64,000 nucleotides of DNA, from positions 124,001 to 188,000 of the forward strand of contig NZ_SLZF01000010.1 in NCBI RefSeq assembly GCF_004341515.1, in the 5' to 3' direction. The stretch is from Allobosea sp. BK604 (lineage in GTDB: Bacteria > Pseudomonadota > Alphaproteobacteria > Rhizobiales > Beijerinckiaceae). This document shows, one piece after another, positions 25,537-34,871 of this stretch (position 1 is its first letter; each line of letters starts with the position of its first letter). The notes under the pieces were generated by a model. The model saw nothing but the letters and a program-made list of their open reading frames with translations. It had not been told where the DNA came from and searched no databases. The position numbers and the translations under genes are program-made.

Positions 25537-26934
25537 GTGCGAGCGCAGCCAGCAATCCTTTTACGTGACCTTTCATGGCCCGAACCCGGGTCTCCGGCCG
25601 AGCAAGTCCTGCTCGCCCAGGCCGAGCATGCGATCTCGGTCGAGATCGCCACGCCCGAACGATTCGCGTCCATCGAGCGGGAATGGCGGGATCTGACCAC
25701 CCGCGCCCTGGCAGCCAATGTCTTCATGGAGCCGAGCATCGTCGCCGCTGCGGCCTTTGCCGATGGCGTCGAGATGCATGTCCTGCTCGCCTGGGCGGCG
25801 AAGGAGACAGCCGGGCCGGTGCGCCTTGTTGGCGCCTGGGCCTTTGCCTGCCGGCGCCCGACCTCGCTCGTGCCGCTCACCGTTCTGAAATCGCCTGTCC
25901 ATCCTCATGGCTGCCTCGGGATACCGGTGCTCGATGCCGATATCGCGGCAGACGTCCTCATGCGGATGCTGGACACGGTCGTGCAGGAGCCCGACCTGCC
26001 CAAGCTCGTCGAGATCAACAGTCTCGACGATGCCGGTCCGATCGCTGCGCTCTTCGCCGATGTGCTGGCTCGCCGCGGCTCGCGCCATGTCCGTCTCGAG
26101 CCGCGCCGCAGGCCGCAACTCGTGAAAGGTCTCGCCGAAGCGGCCCACCTTTCGTCCAGCCGCGAGAAGGCGTTGCGCCAGAAGCACCGGCGCCTCGACA
26201 AGCGCGGGCAACTGAGCTGCACCACGCACCAGGCTCCCGAGGAGATCCGTGCCGCGCTCGAGGAGTTTCTCGCGCTCGAGATTGCCGGCTGGAAGGGCAA
26301 GGCGATCGAGCGCGGTCACGCGATCCGGCGATTTCCAGCGAACGAGACCTTTTTTCGCGCGGCGATCGAGGGTCTGGCCACGCGGGGACTGGCCAAGATC
26401 AGCGCGCTGCGCAGTGACGGCAAGCCGGTCGCCATGCAGATCACGGTGCAGTCGGGGTCCACGGCTTTCACCTGGAAATCCGCCTATGACGAGGCGCAAA
26501 GGGACTGCGCGCCGGGCATCCTGATGCTGCAGGAGGTCACGGCCGCGCTTCTGGCCGACCCCGCGATCGCCGTGGTCGATTCCTGCAATCACCGTGATGA
26601 CGGCTATATGGCGGAGTTCTGGAGCGGGCGTAAGCCCGTCCTGGATATGGTGCTCGATGCGCGCCGGGGCATGACCCCGGCGTTCCTGCTGCTCGGCGGA
26701 GCCGAGCGCGCCCGGCAACGGCTCCAGGTCGAGGCCCGGCGCACCCACCGGGCGCTGCGCTCCGCCAAGGCGAGCGTATCTTCGTTGATCCAGTCGAAGC
26801 TGCAGCGCCTTCGGGACATTGGCGCGCGCCCGCCCGCGGATGAAGGCCCCACCAAGACCGCGCCCGCCCGTGTCGCCAAGTCTGCCCCTGCCGCCAAGCC
26901 CGGCCGCGAGCGATCCGGAAGGGACGCCGAATGA
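25537..26934 (+). CDS. BioF2/CelD-type GNAT acyltransferase-fold protein (EPS locus, copy 1)
   Basis: 465 aa from a GTG. The central and C-terminal region carries the BioF2-like (Acetyltransf_6) pattern: FLALEIAGWKGKAIERG, FTWKSAYDEAQRDCAPG and DSCNHRDDGYMAEFW. Such proteins are frequent in polysaccharide loci and are predicted to N- or O-acylate sugars, or to be FemAB-like. The C-terminal ~60 residues are Ala/Lys/Arg-rich. It is a tandem paralogue of the next gene, with which it overlaps by an ATGA. Confidence 0.85.
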   Translation: MRAQPAILLRDLSWPEPGSPAEQVLLAQAEHAISVEIATPERFASIEREWRDLTTRALAANVFMEPSIVAAAAFADGVEMHVLLAWAAKETAGPVRLVGAWAFACRRPTSLVPLTVLKSPVHPHGCLGIPVLDADIAADVLMRMLDTVVQEPDLPKLVEINSLDDAGPIAALFADVLARRGSRHVRLEPRRRPQLVKGLAEAAHLSSSREKALRQKHRRLDKRGQLSCTTHQAPEEIRAALEEFLALEIAGWKGKAIERGHAIRRFPANETFFRAAIEGLATRGLAKISALRSDGKPVAMQITVQSGSTAFTWKSAYDEAQRDCAPGILMLQEVTAALLADPAIAVVDSCNHRDDGYMAEFWSGRKPVLDMVLDARRGMTPAFLLLGGAERARQRLQVEARRTHRALRSAKASVSSLIQSKLQRLRDIGARPPADEGPTKTAPARVAKSAPAAKPGRERSGRDAE

Positions 26935-28226
26935 CTGTCTTTGCGTTGCGTGAAGCCTCCGGGCGGCAGCCCGCATCATCCGCGCCTGCGCCGGCCATCG
27001 ACAGGCCCGGAGTCGGTCATCTCGAACATATCAGCGTGGAACTGGCCGACGCGGCACGGTTCGCTGCGCTTGCCGAAGCCTGGATGTCGCTCGCCGCGAG
27101 GGCGGGGGTGCCGAACGCCTTCATGGATCCGGCCGTGGCGCTTGCGATGGCGGAAGCCTGGCCGGATCCGGTGCGGATTCTGCTCGCCTGGGCGCTGCCT
27201 GAACGAGGCGCGCCGGCCCAATTGGTCGGCGCCTGGCTGCTCATCGAGCGGCGGACGCGCCTGTCCTGGCCCTATCGGGCGCTCGTCAGTCCCGTCTGCT
27301 CGGTCGCCTATCTCGGCACGCCGGTGATCGACCCCGAACATGCCCGAGCCGCTTTTGCGGCGATGTTTGCGACGATCCGGAAGACCCCGGCACTGCCGAA
27401 GCTTGTCGATGTCGGCGATCTCTCCGACGACCAGGTCCTCATGGGAGCTCTCAAAGCGGCCCTGTCCGAAGGCGTGGGAGGCTGGGCGCAAGTCGAGCGG
27501 CGCCGGCGCGCCAAGCTGGAAACGCAGCTCGATGCGAAGGCCTATTGGACCCGCTCGATGTCGGACCACCATCGCCATGATCTTGCCCGCCTGCGGCGTC
27601 GGCTCTCCGAGCGAGGCAAGCTCGAATTCCGTGTCGTCCGTGATCCCGACGCGGTCGCGGCCGAGGTCGAGGAGTTTCTCGTTCTCGAAGCGTCCGGCTG
27701 GAAGGCCGCGCGCCACAGCGCCCTCGCTTGCGATCCGGCGACGGCGCGGTTCACCCGCGTGATGACGCGCGGGCTCGCATCGCGCGGCTTGGTTGCGGTC
27801 CATTCCCTGCGTCTCGACGACAGGCCGATCTCGAGCTCGATCGTGCTCTATTCAGGCACGGGCGCCTTCACCTGGCGGACGAGCTATGACGAGAGCTACC
27901 GGCGCTTCTCGCCCGGCATCCTCACCCTGGAAGGCACGACGACAGATCTGCTCTCGGACCCCTCGGTCAGATCGACCGATTCCTGCAACCACCTGGATAT
28001 CGGCTTCCAGGCGCAGCGCTGGGCAGAACGGCACGAGATCGTCGATCTGGTGATCGATCTTGGATCGAAACGGCCCTGGCGGCTTGCGCTGCTGGTCGGG
28101 CGGGAACGCTGCCTGCGCCGCTGCAAGGCGCTCGCAAGACAGGCCTATCACGCCCTGCGCCGGCGCAAGGCGGAACTCACAGTGAAGCTACGTCGCTGGA
28201 CCGAACGTCCCGGTTCTGCGGCATAA
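26931..28226 (+). CDS. BioF2/CelD-type GNAT acyltransferase-fold protein (copy 2)
   Basis: 431 aa. It aligns by eye with the preceding gene product along most of its length: FLVLEASGWKAARHS, FTWRTSYDESYRRFSPG and DSCNHLDIGFQAQRW. The pair arose by tandem duplication but has diverged clearly, suggesting different acceptors. Its ATG overlaps the previous stop, and 28 bp separate it from the FAD oxidoreductase. Confidence 0.85.
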   Translation: MTVFALREASGRQPASSAPAPAIDRPGVGHLEHISVELADAARFAALAEAWMSLAARAGVPNAFMDPAVALAMAEAWPDPVRILLAWALPERGAPAQLVGAWLLIERRTRLSWPYRALVSPVCSVAYLGTPVIDPEHARAAFAAMFATIRKTPALPKLVDVGDLSDDQVLMGALKAALSEGVGGWAQVERRRRAKLETQLDAKAYWTRSMSDHHRHDLARLRRRLSERGKLEFRVVRDPDAVAAEVEEFLVLEASGWKAARHSALACDPATARFTRVMTRGLASRGLVAVHSLRLDDRPISSSIVLYSGTGAFTWRTSYDESYRRFSPGILTLEGTTTDLLSDPSVRSTDSCNHLDIGFQAQRWAERHEIVDLVIDLGSKRPWRLALLVGRERCLRRCKALARQAYHALRRRKAELTVKLRRWTERPGSAA

Positions 28227-28254
28227 GAGACGAGACTCCCGGGCGGGGGCAAAC

Positions 28255-29457
28255 ATGCGTCAGGTAGAGATCGCGATCGTCGGGGGAGGGCTGGCCGGGT
28301 CATGCGCTGCGGCGATGCTCGGCCGCGCCGACCACGAGGTCGTTCTGATCGATCCGAATCCGGTCCACCGGCCGGATTTCCGCTGCGAGAAGCTCAGTCC
28401 GTCGCAGATCCGCCTGCTGCGCCGCATCGGACTCGAGAGTTTGGTGCTGCCGCATGCAACGCGAAACAGCGATCTTTGGGTCGCGCGCTTCGGTCGCCTG
28501 GTCGACCGGATACCCGTCGTCCAATACGGCATCCTCTATCAGGACCTGGTGAATGCGGTGCGGGCGGGCATTCCCGAGCGCGTGCCCGTCCTGGCGGGGA
28601 CCGTTGCCGAGGTCAAGCCGAGCGGCGACCGGCAGCTTGTCACGCTACGCAGCGGCGAGGAGATCGAGGCCCGTCTCGTCGTCCTGGCGAGCGGTCTGAA
28701 CTGGGCGTTGCGCCGCTCGCTCGGTTTCACCGCCCGGCGCCTCAGCCCGGCGCATTCCACCGCAATCGGCTTCAATATCGCGCCGCTGGAACGCAGCCGC
28801 TTCCCCTTCGACTCCCTGACCTATTACGGCGAGAAGCCGCGGGACCGGATCTCCTATCTGACATTGTTCAGGCTTGGGCAAGGCGTTCGCGCCAACCTCA
28901 TGGTCTATTGGAACTGCGACGATCCCCTGCTGCAGCAGTTCCGCCTCGACCCGGAGGCGACCCTGTGCCGCGCGCTGCCGGGACTGCCCGCGCTTCTCGG
29001 TCCTTTCCGCATCATCGAGCCCGTACGGGTCAGGCCGGTCGATCTCTACGTGGCTGAGAACCTCGACCAGCCCGGTCTCGTCCTGATCGGCGATGCCTAC
29101 GCGACCTCCTGTCCGGCGGCGGGGACCGGCACCGAGAAAGTGCTGAGCGATGTCGCGCGCCTGTGCAGCGTTCATATTCCGCGCTGGCTCGCGACCGAGG
29201 GCATGGGCGCCGCCAAGATCGCCGCCTTCTACGCCGACGGCCGCAAGCAGGCGGTCGACCGCAATTCCGAGCAGGCGGCCTTCGCGCTGAAGGCGGTGAC
29301 CGTGGAGACCGGACCGGCCTGGCAGGCGCGGCGTTGGGCGCGCTTTCTCGGGCGATGGTCCAAGGGCTTGCTGCGGCGGGCTCTGGCCGTGGCGATCACC
29401 AAATTGCCGGCTACGCATATCGTTCGACAGATCGGCGCTGCACAGCTCCGCAAATGA
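28255..29457 (+). CDS. FAD-dependent oxidoreductase (PHBH/halogenase-like fold)
   Basis: 400 aa. N-terminal dinucleotide motif IAIVGGGLAGSCAAAML, acidic end of beta-2 in VVLIDPNP, and the C-terminal FAD motif GDAYATSCPAAGTGTEKVLSDV. The fold belongs to the group of flavin monooxygenases, geranylgeranyl reductases and flavin halogenases. The halogenase WxWxIP motif is not seen. Its presence among three acyltransferase-fold genes in an EPS operon is unusual; it may modify an acyl group or a lipid carrier. Confidence 0.85.
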   Translation: MRQVEIAIVGGGLAGSCAAAMLGRADHEVVLIDPNPVHRPDFRCEKLSPSQIRLLRRIGLESLVLPHATRNSDLWVARFGRLVDRIPVVQYGILYQDLVNAVRAGIPERVPVLAGTVAEVKPSGDRQLVTLRSGEEIEARLVVLASGLNWALRRSLGFTARRLSPAHSTAIGFNIAPLERSRFPFDSLTYYGEKPRDRISYLTLFRLGQGVRANLMVYWNCDDPLLQQFRLDPEATLCRALPGLPALLGPFRIIEPVRVRPVDLYVAENLDQPGLVLIGDAYATSCPAAGTGTEKVLSDVARLCSVHIPRWLATEGMGAAKIAAFYADGRKQAVDRNSEQAAFALKAVTVETGPAWQARRWARFLGRWSKGLLRRALAVAITKLPATHIVRQIGAAQLRK

Positions 29458-29483
29458 GACAGGCCGATCGAGGAGAGGCTGGA

Positions 29484-30653
29484 ATGGATGGACTAGTGAC
29501 GGCTCCGCTTCGGCCGGTCGCAGCAGGGGGCGAGCCGCAATCGTTGCGGCTCGAGATCCATGACGGTGTCGTGGCGCTTTATCGGAGCTGGCGCGAGCTC
29601 GAGCAACGCAGCGCTGGTGGCAGCGTCTTTCAGAGCGCGGATTGGTGCCGGGCCTGGATCGAGGCGGCGCGTGTCGTCGGCGCGGTCGAGATGCCGCGCA
29701 TCGTGACGCTTTGGCGTGGCAGCCGGCTCGTCCTGCTCTGGCCGCTGGCCGTGCGGCGCCTCTCGGTCTTCCGGGTCCTTCACGCGCTTGCTGAGCCGGC
29801 GACGCAATATGGCGACCTGCTGATCGATCCGGACGAGGACAGGGCTGCGCTCGTCGAGACCGCGTGGCGCGCGGTGCGATCCTGGCGCGATATCGATGTG
29901 ATCGAGCTCCGTCGCGTTCCTGACGGTTCGAGCCTGGCAAATCTGCGCGAATTGGCCCGCCATGCCGTCGACAGCTCGGAGAACCGCGCGCCTCTGGTCG
30001 ATTTCCGCATCCTCGCCGCCGATCGTGCCGACAGGCAGAGGACCAGCCGGACAAGGAACGCCCTGCGCCGCCACGAGCGCCTTCTGGCCGAGCTCGGACC
30101 CGTCGGCTTCGAAATTGTCGCGGAGCCGCAGGAGCAATGTGCCGCGATCGTTGAAGCTTTTGCGCTCAAGCGCAAATGGCAGGAGGAGAAATCCGTGGCG
30201 AGCGCCGGCTACGCGCATCGTGCGAGCGAAACCTGCCTGCAGCGGCTGGCGCGGGAAGGGCGTCTCTTCGTCGCGCGTCTGCGCGTCGGCGAGCAGACCG
30301 CGGCGCTCGAAATCGGCGCGCTCCGGCAGCGCCGCTACTGGTCGCTCGTCCAGAGCTACGACCTGCGCTTCGCCAAGCACGCGCCCGGCCGCCTGCTGTT
30401 CTGGCACCTGCTCGCCAGATGCCCCGAGATCGGCATCGACGTCTTCGATTTCCTGGCGCCGGCCAGCCGGCACAAGCTGGAATGGTCGAATACCGAGATC
30501 GGTATTCGCGACTATCTCGTACCGGCCTCGGCCAGGGGCGGTGTCGCGCTGTCCTATCTCTCGATCGTCAAGCCGCGCCTGCGCGACATCTATCGGCAGC
30601 TTCCGTCCAGGTTGCGCGGCCATTTGACCTGGATGCTGCCGGGGTTGAGCTGA
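29484..30653 (+). CDS. BioF2/CelD-type GNAT acyltransferase-fold protein (copy 3)
   Basis: 389 aa, starting at the ATG at 29484 behind GAGGAGAGG. Family features are SVFQSADWCRAWIEAAR near the N-terminus, AFALKRKWQEEKS in the centre and ARLRVGEQTAALEIGALRQR near the end. It is more distant from copies 1 and 2 than they are from each other. Third such gene in the operon, just before the polymerase gene. Confidence 0.85.
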   Translation: MDGLVTAPLRPVAAGGEPQSLRLEIHDGVVALYRSWRELEQRSAGGSVFQSADWCRAWIEAARVVGAVEMPRIVTLWRGSRLVLLWPLAVRRLSVFRVLHALAEPATQYGDLLIDPDEDRAALVETAWRAVRSWRDIDVIELRRVPDGSSLANLRELARHAVDSSENRAPLVDFRILAADRADRQRTSRTRNALRRHERLLAELGPVGFEIVAEPQEQCAAIVEAFALKRKWQEEKSVASAGYAHRASETCLQRLAREGRLFVARLRVGEQTAALEIGALRQRRYWSLVQSYDLRFAKHAPGRLLFWHLLARCPEIGIDVFDFLAPASRHKLEWSNTEIGIRDYLVPASARGGVALSYLSIVKPRLRDIYRQLPSRLRGHLTWMLPGLS

Positions 30654-30753
30654 GCCGCCGCGCAGTGCATCGGAAGTACCTCCAGCGCCGGGCTCGACGC
30701 GCCTGCGCCTGGCGCTTTCAATGGTGGCGCAGCCGGCATTCAAGGAAGCAGGG

Positions 30754-32178
30754 ATGCCATTATCTCTCGTGACGCCCGTGACGGCGAGACCGGTCGATCT
30801 GGCTGCGCCGGCGCGCGACCTGGGCGATCGCTATCTCGTCTTCCTCTGCTTCCTGCTGTTCGGCTATGCGACCTTCGGCAAGGGCTTCGCCTATCTCGGC
30901 GTGCCGCCGCTCTTCGTCGGCGAGATCGCGCTGGTGCTGGGGCTGCTCGTCGTGATGATGTCGGGCTGCTGGCTCGCCATGCTGACGACGCTTCCGAGCC
31001 TAATGATCGTCCTGCTGATCGGCTGGGTGGTGCTGCGCACCTTGCCCTTTGTCGGGTCATACGGCTTCGACGCGCTGCGCGACAGCGTGCTCGCCGGCTA
31101 TGGCATTTTCGCCTTCATCGTCATCGCCCTTCTGCTTCAGAAGCCGCAGCGCCTCGGCTGGCTGGTCGGCAAATATAGCCGTTTCGCATTGTTCTACGGC
31201 TTCGCCGGTGCGTCGCTCGCCTACGCCACCAATGCGTTCTCGCATCTCCTGGCCTGGCCTTTCTCCGGCGTACCCGTCGTCTATGTCCGGATGGGGGAGG
31301 CCTCGGTGCATCTGTGCGGGGCTGCGGTCTTCGTCCTGCTCGGGCTGCGGCGTGCGCCGCTGCTCTGGGTCGGCGCCGTGCTGGTCGGCTTCCTGATGGT
31401 CTCGGTCAGCCGTGGCGCGATGCTGGCCTTCCTGATCCCGGTCTGCGTGGCGGCATTGCTCGGCGGCAAGCTGCATCGCATCATGCCGATCGTCACGTCC
31501 GGCGGTGCGATCTTCGGCCTCGTCCTGCTCCTTGGCGTGCAGGTCGAGATCCCCGGCGGCCGCGTCATCGGCCCGGCCCAGCTCGTCAATAATTTCGAGA
31601 GCCTGCTCGGGCGCAGCGAGGCGTCGAATCTCGACGGCACCAAGACCTGGCGGCTGCGCTGGTGGCAAGCGATCCAGGACTACACGCTGCGCGGCCCCTA
31701 TTTCTGGACGGGGAAGGGGTTCGGCGTGAATCTCGCGATCGATGACGGCTATGTCGTCGGCCAGGAAGGCGGCAGTGCCAGCGGCGCGCCGGTGCGGGCG
31801 CCGCATAACGCGCATATCAACATGCTCGCGCGGGCCGGCGTGCCCGGGCTCACCCTCTGGATCCTCACCTTCGCGATCTGGCTGGGAATGCTGATCTCGC
31901 GAATGATGGCGGCGCGACACCGCGGCGATGACGATTGGGCCAATCTCTTCCTCTGGATCGCCTGCTACGGGCTCTCAATGCTGATCAATGCCTCTTTCGA
32001 CGTTGCGCTCGAGGGGCCGATGCTCGGAATCTGGTTCTGGTGCATCATCGGCCTCGGCATCGGTTCCACCATGCTCTATCGCGCCTCCTCCGCCATCGAG
32101 CCGCCCCGGCCGCCCCGGGACATGCTCGAGCCGATCGGGCCGCACCTGCCGGCGCAGCCTTTGCTGGTTGGTCGCTGA
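30754..32178 (+). CDS. O-antigen ligase/polymerase family protein (Wzy-like)
   Basis: 474 aa, about 10-12 membrane segments with a long periplasmic loop around 280-370. The family signature RAPHNAHINMLARAGVPGL and the upstream SRGAMLAFLIPV strand are typical of Wzy_C proteins. It probably polymerises lipid-linked repeat units in the periplasm. I chose the ATG at 30754 (GGAAG upstream) over the ATG 33 bp earlier. The stop overlaps the next start (TGATG). Confidence 0.88.
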   Translation: MPLSLVTPVTARPVDLAAPARDLGDRYLVFLCFLLFGYATFGKGFAYLGVPPLFVGEIALVLGLLVVMMSGCWLAMLTTLPSLMIVLLIGWVVLRTLPFVGSYGFDALRDSVLAGYGIFAFIVIALLLQKPQRLGWLVGKYSRFALFYGFAGASLAYATNAFSHLLAWPFSGVPVVYVRMGEASVHLCGAAVFVLLGLRRAPLLWVGAVLVGFLMVSVSRGAMLAFLIPVCVAALLGGKLHRIMPIVTSGGAIFGLVLLLGVQVEIPGGRVIGPAQLVNNFESLLGRSEASNLDGTKTWRLRWWQAIQDYTLRGPYFWTGKGFGVNLAIDDGYVVGQEGGSASGAPVRAPHNAHINMLARAGVPGLTLWILTFAIWLGMLISRMMAARHRGDDDWANLFLWIACYGLSMLINASFDVALEGPMLGIWFWCIIGLGIGSTMLYRASSAIEPPRPPRDMLEPIGPHLPAQPLLVGR

Positions 32179-33671
32179 TGCGCACGGCCGGGGCCTTGCT
32201 CTTCGTGGTGCTGGGCGGGATCCCGCTCCGGGCGCAAGAGACCCGAGCGCAAGAAATCAGAGCGCAAGAGACGGGGGCGCAAGAGACCATCGGCGAGGCC
32301 TGCCCGGCCGATGCGCTGCGCATCCGGCCCGACCAATCGCTCGGGATGGCCGTCAACCTCAACCCCCCGGGCGCAAGCTTCTGCATCCTGGCCGGGTTGC
32401 ACCGGCTGGAATTCGCGACTCCGAAGACCGGGCAGAGCTTCTTCGGCGAACCGGGCGCCATCCTCAGCGGGGCGAAGATCCTGACCGGCTTCAAGCAGGT
32501 GGGGCAGGGCTGGGCCGCGCCGTCCGAGGTTGTTCCCGACGCCAAGGCGCGCGGCGTCTGTGCGCGTGGCTACGAGGCCTGCAGGCTTGCCGTCGGCGTG
32601 TTCGTCGACGGGGTGCCGCTGCGGCAGGTTGCCAGCCGCGAGTTGCTGCGCGCCGGCAGCTTCTTCCATGACCGGGTAAAGCGCCAGATCGTTCTGTCCG
32701 ATCCGCCGGGGGAGAAGCTGGTCGAGGTCGCCGTCGTTCCCTTTGCCTTCCAGGGCTCGGCCGACAAGGTGACGATCCGTGGGCTCGTCATCGAGAAATA
32801 CGCCAATCCGCCGCAGGAAGGTGCCGTCCGGGGTGACGGCCGCGGTTGGCGGGTCGAGAAGTCGGAGCTGCGCCTGAACAATGGCGCCGGCGTCTCAGTC
32901 GGACCGGACGGCGCGATCGTTAAATCCCGGATCCATCACAACGGCCAGATCGGCGCGACGGCCGACGGCGCCAATATCCTGCTCGAGGGCAACGAGATCT
33001 GGTCCAACAATATCTATGGCTTCGATCCGTCCTGGGATGCGGGCGGCGTCAAGATCACCGTCAGCTCGCAGGTCGTCTTCCGGGACAACCATGTCCATCA
33101 CAATAACGGGCCCGGCCTGTGGTGCGATGAGCGCTGCGAGGATGTCCTGTTCGAGGGTAATCTCGTCGAGTTCAACCAGTCGGCCGGAATCTTCTTCGAG
33201 CTGTCGTCGCGGGCCGTGATCCGCCGCAATACGCTGCGCGAGAACAATCAGGCAGGAGCGTCCTGGTTCTGGGGCGCCGAAATCCAGATCGCAGCCTCGG
33301 ACTATGCCGAGATCTACGAGAATACCTTGATCGTTCGCGACTCCGGCCGGGGCGTCATGCTCATCGACCAGAACCGCTGGAAGGTCGGCGGCGGCTTCTA
33401 CAAGACGCAGGGCAACCGCGTGCACCACAATGACGTGACCTTCCTCGGCACCGGCGCCACCGGTGGCGTTTCATCCTCCGACCCCGCGGCCGAGAATTTC
33501 GCGATCATCGCCAAGGGCGGCAACACCTTCGATCACAACACCTATCGCGTGCTCGGGTCGCGCGCGCCGATCTTCGCATGGGACACGGCCCCGATGGACT
33601 TCGCGAGCTTTCGCAGCCGCGGCCAGGAGCCGAACGGCAGGGTGATCGCCGGCGCGCCGCGCGCGCCATGA
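32178..33671 (+). CDS. Secreted right-handed parallel beta-helix protein
   Basis: 497 aa with a signal peptide (TAGALLFVVLGGIPLRAQ), then a beta-helix of PbH1-like coils from about 190 to 440 (IHHNGQIGATADGANILLEGN, VHHNNGPGLWCDERCEDVLFEGN, IRRNTLRENNQAG). This fold is shared by polysaccharide lyases and epimerases, so it may trim or epimerise the exported polymer. Just after the predicted cleavage site are four pentapeptide repeats (AQET/AQEI) encoded by 15-bp units. Translationally coupled to the Wzy-like gene. Confidence 0.85.
   Translation: MRTAGALLFVVLGGIPLRAQETRAQEIRAQETGAQETIGEACPADALRIRPDQSLGMAVNLNPPGASFCILAGLHRLEFATPKTGQSFFGEPGAILSGAKILTGFKQVGQGWAAPSEVVPDAKARGVCARGYEACRLAVGVFVDGVPLRQVASRELLRAGSFFHDRVKRQIVLSDPPGEKLVEVAVVPFAFQGSADKVTIRGLVIEKYANPPQEGAVRGDGRGWRVEKSELRLNNGAGVSVGPDGAIVKSRIHHNGQIGATADGANILLEGNEIWSNNIYGFDPSWDAGGVKITVSSQVVFRDNHVHHNNGPGLWCDERCEDVLFEGNLVEFNQSAGIFFELSSRAVIRRNTLRENNQAGASWFWGAEIQIAASDYAEIYENTLIVRDSGRGVMLIDQNRWKVGGGFYKTQGNRVHHNDVTFLGTGATGGVSSSDPAAENFAIIAKGGNTFDHNTYRVLGSRAPIFAWDTAPMDFASFRSRGQEPNGRVIAGAPRAP
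32232..32291 (+). repeat. Four tandem 15-bp units inside the beta-helix gene
   Basis: Units start at 32232, 32247, 32262 and 32277, each beginning GCGCAAGA. They encode AQETR, AQEIR, AQETG and AQETI (read from the Ala of each unit), directly after the signal peptide. Confidence 0.85.
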
Positions 33672-33699
33672 TCGAAGCCTAACAAAATAAAAGCTTGGA

Positions 33700-33716
33700 G
33701 GCGTTCCTAGAACGCC
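33700..33716. terminator. Short hairpin between convergent genes
   Basis: GGCGTTC-CTA-GAACGCC, a 7-bp stem. It includes the stop codon of the convergent acyltransferase gene (33707) and lies 29 bp after the beta-helix stop, so it may terminate both directions. Confidence 0.5.
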
Positions 33717-34813
33717 GAGACGGCCGGCTTGCCCGTCGCTGGCTTGCTTGCCGGAAGCGCGGGGGCCGTCCGGCGACGGAGCCGGCGATCGAGCGGCTTT
33801 TCCACGAGGATGAAGACCGCGACGCCAATGGCGATGCTGAGCACGATGCCGATTACCCGGATCGGCACCTCGTATGACGGCGATACGTGCAGATGGCCGA
33901 GAAGCTTGCCGCCTGCGGACAGCACGAACCAATGCGAGAGATAGATGCTGAACGAGGCATCGCCGAGCAGCCAGACCAGCCGGTTGAGGGCGTTGTCGGT
34001 GAAGAGCCTGCGGCAGGCGATGAAGGCTGTGAAGATCAGCGCCGCGATGCTGATCCGGTAGAACGGCTGAATGCCCCAGTCCGGCGCGAACCAGAGCGCG
34101 GCGAGGGCGAAGGCCGCGAAGGGGAAGGCGTTCAGCGACCGCTCGACGGGCTTCATGCTTTCCAGCACCCGCATCAGCCAGCCGAAGCCGAAGGCGAACA
34201 TGAACGGGCTGAAGAGATGGTTGAGCACGGCATAGGAGCCGGCGCCGGGCGCCCCGGCGATTTTCGGATTTGGGATCCCGCCAAGGACGATGCCTGCCGC
34301 GCCCAACGCGGCGAGCATCCAGGCGAGGGTCAGCCGCGCCGGCGTGCTCGCTCCGAGCGTCAGCAGCATCGCCGCCACGGCGACGTAGAAGATCATCTCG
34401 TGCTCGAGCGTCCAGCCGACCCCGAGGATGGGGAAGCCCATTTGCGGCCAGATCAGGTAGGAGCGCGCGAGCGAGACGAGGTCGGGGTCGAAATTATGCA
34501 GCCGCCAGGCCGGATTCAGCACGAAAGCGAGGACGGCCAGGCTCGTGAACACCCAGTACATCGGGTAGAGCCGCAGGATGCGCGAGCGCAGGAAGGGCCA
34601 GGCCTTCTCGGACTCGCTCACCCGCATGCAGATCACATAGCCGGAGACGACGAAGAACAACTCCACGCCGATGGCCGAGAACGGCCGATACCATTCCGGC
34701 AGGGAGGTGTCGGACGAGATGTGCTTCATCAGCAGGAAGGAATGGCACAGCACGACCTCGCAGGCCGCAAGCGCACGCAACCACTGGATTTCAGCGCGGC
34801 GCTCCTTCTGCAC
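33707..34813 (-). CDS. Acyltransferase 3 family membrane O-acyltransferase
   Basis: 368 aa with about ten membrane helices. The N-terminal signature EIQWLRALAACEVVLCHS contains the conserved His of the family, followed by VELFFVVSGYVICMRV and an arginine-rich RSRILRLYPMYWVF loop. This family adds acetyl or succinyl groups to EPS, LPS or Nod factors. It sits on the opposite strand from the Wzy operon, upstream-adjacent to the sugar transferase. Confidence 0.9.
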   Translation of the reverse strand: MQKERRAEIQWLRALAACEVVLCHSFLLMKHISSDTSLPEWYRPFSAIGVELFFVVSGYVICMRVSESEKAWPFLRSRILRLYPMYWVFTSLAVLAFVLNPAWRLHNFDPDLVSLARSYLIWPQMGFPILGVGWTLEHEMIFYVAVAAMLLTLGASTPARLTLAWMLAALGAAGIVLGGIPNPKIAGAPGAGSYAVLNHLFSPFMFAFGFGWLMRVLESMKPVERSLNAFPFAAFALAALWFAPDWGIQPFYRISIAALIFTAFIACRRLFTDNALNRLVWLLGDASFSIYLSHWFVLSAGGKLLGHLHVSPSYEVPIRVIGIVLSIAIGVAVFILVEKPLDRRLRRRTAPALPASKPATGKPAVSAF

Positions 34814-34871
34814 GATCAGAAACCTTTATTGCTTCCGGCCAACCGGGCCGGTTTCACGCCGGGACCCGTCG

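Noticed and set aside
28255..29457. Flavin-dependent halogenase
   Set aside because: The fold is related, but the WxWxIP motif and the catalytic Lys context of halogenases are not seen.
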